The position numbers and the translations under genes were made by a program. Shown one piece after another: positions 60,890-64,000 of a stretch of 64,000 nucleotides of DNA. The notes below the pieces were generated by a model. It did not search any database, was not told where the DNA came from, and saw only the letters and a program-made list of their open reading frames with translations. Location: contig CM114274.1 in the NCBI GenBank assembly GCA_050084515.1, positions 21,142,001 to 21,206,000 on the forward strand, written 5' to 3'. Numbering within the stretch: the first letter of the stretch is position 1; each line of letters opens with the position of its first letter. Source of the DNA: Blasia pusilla. Its lineage: Eukaryota; Marchantiophyta; Marchantiopsida; Blasiales.

Positions 60890-61745
60890 TAGAGACTTCA
60901 TAAAATCATGGTCTCCTAAAAAGATCCTTCCTCTATGTTGCCTCCATTTCCACAAGATCAAAGACAGCCTCAATAGGTTTTCATGGATTCTCCTTACACG
61001 TATTTGCCACTTCCTTTGTCAAATGGGGAAGCTTCAAAAGCATTGAATCACATTTGTATAGGCCGTGGGTCGGAATGTGACTTAGCTCCATGGCTACCAT
61101 AGCAAGATTGAACCAAGAATTTTTTGAGTTAATATCCACCATAGCTTGTAAGAGGCAACTAGCATCAATCAATATTTCATGCACGTCCAGAGCTCAGTTG
61201 CCCATAAGAGAAAGTTTGGCAAAGTGGGCCCGCAGAAGTGCATTGGCCTTGGTGTGGGGATCTGAGTACTTGGGCTGACCTGCTATAAATATTTGATGAT
61301 TGATGATGTTCATAATCATCTCATCCTCACCATATGGAATTTGAAGATGTCTATACTTTGATACAGATGGCCAGATATTGGACTTTATTATCAAAGACGA
61401 GCTAAAGAGCTCAATTGTAGTGTAGTTGATATAGTAGTAAGCAAAAAATCTACCAAGATTCAATAGAGAAAGATGAATGTCATTCTCAATGGCAACATAT
61501 TTGTAGTGAGAGCAGTTGAGATATTGTCAACCCCACGATCTCTAAGAGGTGGTTTGATAGGTGTCGATAACTTGCAACTTGTAGTAGTTAAGATTTTGAG
61601 TAAATATTTTATCATTAACATCCAATTTAAGTATTGAACTACATCTAGTTTGTTCTCACTTGTCCTCTTCAATACTTTTGCATTGAGACAATCCTGCAAG
61701 TAGTGATCCAAGTGACTCTCCAAAGAGAATAGCTCATACAATAAC
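60890..61745 (-). pseudogene. BRR2: BRR2 (U5 snRNP 200-kDa helicase) gene fragment captured by the CACTA element
   Basis: BRR2 is the spliceosomal helicase that unwinds U4/U6. On the minus strand this piece covers its winged-helix to Sec63 region in order: SLESHLDHYLQDCLNAKVLK; TQNLNYYKLQ; VAIENDIHLSLLNLGRFF then AYYYINYTTIELFSSSL; MNIINHQIFIAG; SDPHTKANALLRAHFAKLSL; LLQAMVDINSKNSWFNLAMV; CDSMLLKLPHLTKEVANTC; and EAVFDLVEMEA after a stop. The match to BRR2 rather than to other Ski2-like helicases rests on KANALLRAHF, LPHLTKE and the CxENP sequence. Coding is continuous without introns, but contains stops (for example GN-stop-ALDV near 61195, ENP-stop near 60980) and a frame change near 61620. 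It is non-functional as protein. Confidence 0.82.
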
Positions 61746-63180
61746 TATTGATTGTATAGATGTTGAGATCATGGATTGATTAGTTGATGCTAATTTTGAT
61801 TTCATTCAAGGAGATAGTTTTGTAGCTCTACCATTTGAACCATTATATTATCATTGTGGTTCTTGTAGATTTTGGGATTGATACTCTTTTCATTTAATAG
61901 ACTTGCATGCTTATATTGGAAGAAGGCAACAGTTAGCCGCGTGACATGGACACATAAACAACTATCCAAAGGACAAGCCAAGGTATTTTTCAAGGGACCA
62001 TTACTTAACCCTCAAGGATGAATTCAAATGAGGAAACAACACTTAATCTACCTATTGAGCTTCATGGTAGCCTACGACTTGATAAAAAATAACCTTCATT
62101 GGTTCGACACATCCAAATTCTACCTAGTAAATTCAAGTGATGATGTGTTCTCTACACTCACATCACAGTTGCTAATGGACCTAGCATGAATGAATTGAGA
62201 GTTTGTGCTTTCATTTAAAAGCACGTCATCTATACGTGACATTCTCTGATTTGGTGTCTAGGCACGAGGATATATACTGCATCATTCTTTGCAATTGGCT
62301 GATGATGGGTGTTGCAGAGATTATGACCCTTTATATTTTCCTTTCCACCAAAACTATGACTTTGATAGCATAGTATTCGGTGAGGATTTTTCATCCACTT
62401 TGAGGAAGACATTGGATCTAATTCATGCATCCATTGCTTCTTCTGGGAAACCATGTACAATTAGATTTGAGTACTCTTATGTAAGAATGGGGAGACTACC
62501 TCGTGAGAGAATATGCAATGCATATGGGTATCAAAGGGAGAACTTATGTAGTTTCCTTTGTCCATGTTATATTCGTTTTTGTTGTGGCCCTATTTGATGG
62601 CATCCCAAAGAAGCAGCTTGATAGGTTTGGAAATTTCAAACTCTAAGGCTTTTTTTAGTGAGGTTGATTTACTTTAGTAAAACAAGGTAAAAAGTGAAGG
62701 TTTTCAATGAATTCATGCGTAGCAAGCTTAAGTGAATGGAACATCATTTTTACTATAAACTTTGTTTTTGGACAATGATTTAGAGATACAGTGAGAGCGA
62801 GCTAGTTGAGATAGTCCAGCTTAGAGTATATTTTGGAACTCTAAGAACAAAGGGATAGTCATTAACAACGAGATGCAACAAGAGGAAAACCATTCTCCAC
62901 TTTTTGTAAATCCGGATCATAACAATGTTAGGATAAATGGATACTAACCAGTTGAATTTTCTAGATTTTAGCATGGCTCTAACATAGCATGCAAAATCAT
63001 ACAAAATCCATTACAAAATGAAATATTTTGAATTGCAGAAGAATCAAGGTTGCATGATTGTTTGGGAGATAGTATATGGTGTAAAACTAATCATCATATT
63101 CACTTCCATCTTTTGTAGTCTAGGATTAATGTCCTACCATAATTTCCCTCATTCATGAAATCTCCAAGAAATTGGTACAA
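61746..63180. other. Interior of the CACTA element without recognised genes
   Basis: The plus-strand frame at 62289-62597 (FDSIVFGEDFSSTLRKTLDL and on) and the minus-strand frame at 61802-61993 may be further captured or decayed coding sequence. I recognise no family. The same applies to 60454-60714 on the other side of the BRR2 fragment. Confidence 0.35.
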
Positions 63181-63675
63181 TGATCTACACAAATCAAGGT
63201 AATCATATGACTCAATAGAATCTTATGACTCAATTATCTCAAGTCATTTTGACAATTGAAAGTGATAAAATTACACTTTCAAATTAACTAAATCACACTA
63301 ATAAATATGACTCAATCATACTTCATAACTCAATTATAGAGATAAATCGAATGATAATATGACTCAATCATATAAATTCATGATCATGTGTCAGAAATTA
63401 CCTTGTTTACTTCAAGGAACCACCATTTTGCAAGGTGGCATGGCAATCATAATAAATAACTAGATATTTTCATATGTTGCAAGGTTTTTTGACGTATTAG
63501 TCATATAACACAATGACTATATGAATCATCCTAAAATTATTGTAGACATGACATGGTACATGACTAGGATTTTATGACTCCATAAGTCACCAATCATTTC
63601 CAGTTATTTATATACATGTATGACTATGAGAAGTCATATGAGTAATCATAAAAACCATTATTTTTTCCAATGCTA

Positions 63676-64000
63676 GCGAAAGACTCGAAACGAGGGTCTT
63701 TCCTCTTTCCATCTTATTCATGGATCTAATCTTGACCTGAAATTTGTGATACTTGATCCTTAACATATCTCTAGGATTCCTACAAATTTTCATAGAAAAA
63801 GGAGTTGTGACCAAAAATATTTAGATGGTTCTTGGATCCTTCTGATTAAACCTTTTAGCAAAATAGAAATTTTCCATTTCCCATCTTCTAAGGATTTCAT
63901 CTTGACCAAGAAAAGAGGATGTGACCATTTTTCATCTTATTGAAGTATATGATCTTGACCTGAAATTTGGGATACTTGATCATCCAAGTGTATCTAATCT
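63676..64000. repeat. Satellite array, right block (continues past the window)
   Basis: The monomers resume after the CACTA element with CTTTCC, a TCTAATCTTGACCTGAAATT landmark near 63725 and another TGATCTTGACCTGAAATT near 63952. The last complete monomer is shortened. The array runs off the window edge, so its full length is unknown. Confidence 0.85.

Larger units (their letters stand above)
59117..63672. mobile_element. 4.56-kb CACTA element inserted in the satellite
   Basis: The left end is CACTAGAAGAAAATAGTAGC and continues TTTTATGACTC. The right end read in reverse is CATTGGAAAAAATAATGGTT and continues TTTATGATTA. These roughly 30-bp inverted ends agree at most positions. A 3-bp duplication CTA flanks the element (59114-59116 and 63673-63675), and the satellite sequence resumes exactly across it (AAACCTTCTA|GC). 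Both ends carry many ATGACT/AGTCAT words, typical of CACTA subterminal repeats. No transposase domain is inside, so it is non-autonomous. Instead it contains an LTR fragment (59785-60030) and a BRR2 gene fragment (about 60890-61745). Confidence 0.85.

Overview
This is a transposon-dominated stretch of a plant nuclear genome, most likely from a seedless land plant (moss, liverwort, lycophyte or fern) or a close streptophyte relative. The evidence is two intron-split host genes with plant-type homologues (ALG8 and a non-specific phospholipase C), GT-AG introns, plant repeat classes (hAT, CACTA, Ty3/gypsy), and gypsy copies whose polyproteins carry a PHD-like finger and a cytosine-methyltransferase-like segment, which I associate with non-seed streptophytes. 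I cannot name the species. Most of the window is AT-rich and non-coding.

Layout. 1-4.1 kb: repeat-derived sequence, including a broken unidentified ORF and a CACTA-derived fragment. 4.1-7.2 kb: ALG8, four coding exons (530 residues) behind a likely 5'-UTR intron. 7.2-12 kb: no gene, but a near-perfect foldback at 11.45 kb. 12-15.5 kb: a G-rich tandem-repeat block and a dead hAT transposase. 15.5-23 kb: no gene, one LINE-like scrap, a 24-bp palindrome. 23.2-24.0 kb: a solo LTR with a perfect target-site duplication (TSD), whose sister copy lies in opposite orientation at 47.7-48.6 kb. 26-27.6 kb: a hAT-type MITE and a probable solo LTR. 29.2 kb: a cytochrome P450 3' fragment that has lost its haem cysteine. 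33.3-36.5 kb: minus-strand Ty3/gypsy remnant (gag, zinc knuckle, protease, methyltransferase-like segment). 37.3 kb: a 19-bp minisatellite. 39.8-41.1 kb: two opposed MITEs, one split by a 618-bp solo LTR. 43.1-45.9 kb: the phospholipase C gene. 48.6-50.7 kb: minus-strand gypsy remnant with RNase H, integrase and PHD-like finger. 51.8-54.5 kb: dead CACTA TNP2 transposase. 54.8-55.6 kb: protein-kinase-like pseudogene split by a MITE. 57.3 kb to the end: a roughly 178-bp satellite array, interrupted exactly once by a 4.56-kb CACTA element that carries a decayed fragment of the spliceosomal helicase gene BRR2.

The two intact genes are unrelated in function: ALG8 glucosylates the N-glycan precursor in the ER, and the phospholipase C hydrolyses membrane glycerolipids. 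The rest is a layered record of insertions. MITE termini with 8-bp TSDs, LTRs with 5-bp TSDs and a CACTA element with a 3-bp TSD allow the order of events to be read directly at several sites. All feature calls come from reading the sequence; no alignment or database search was run.
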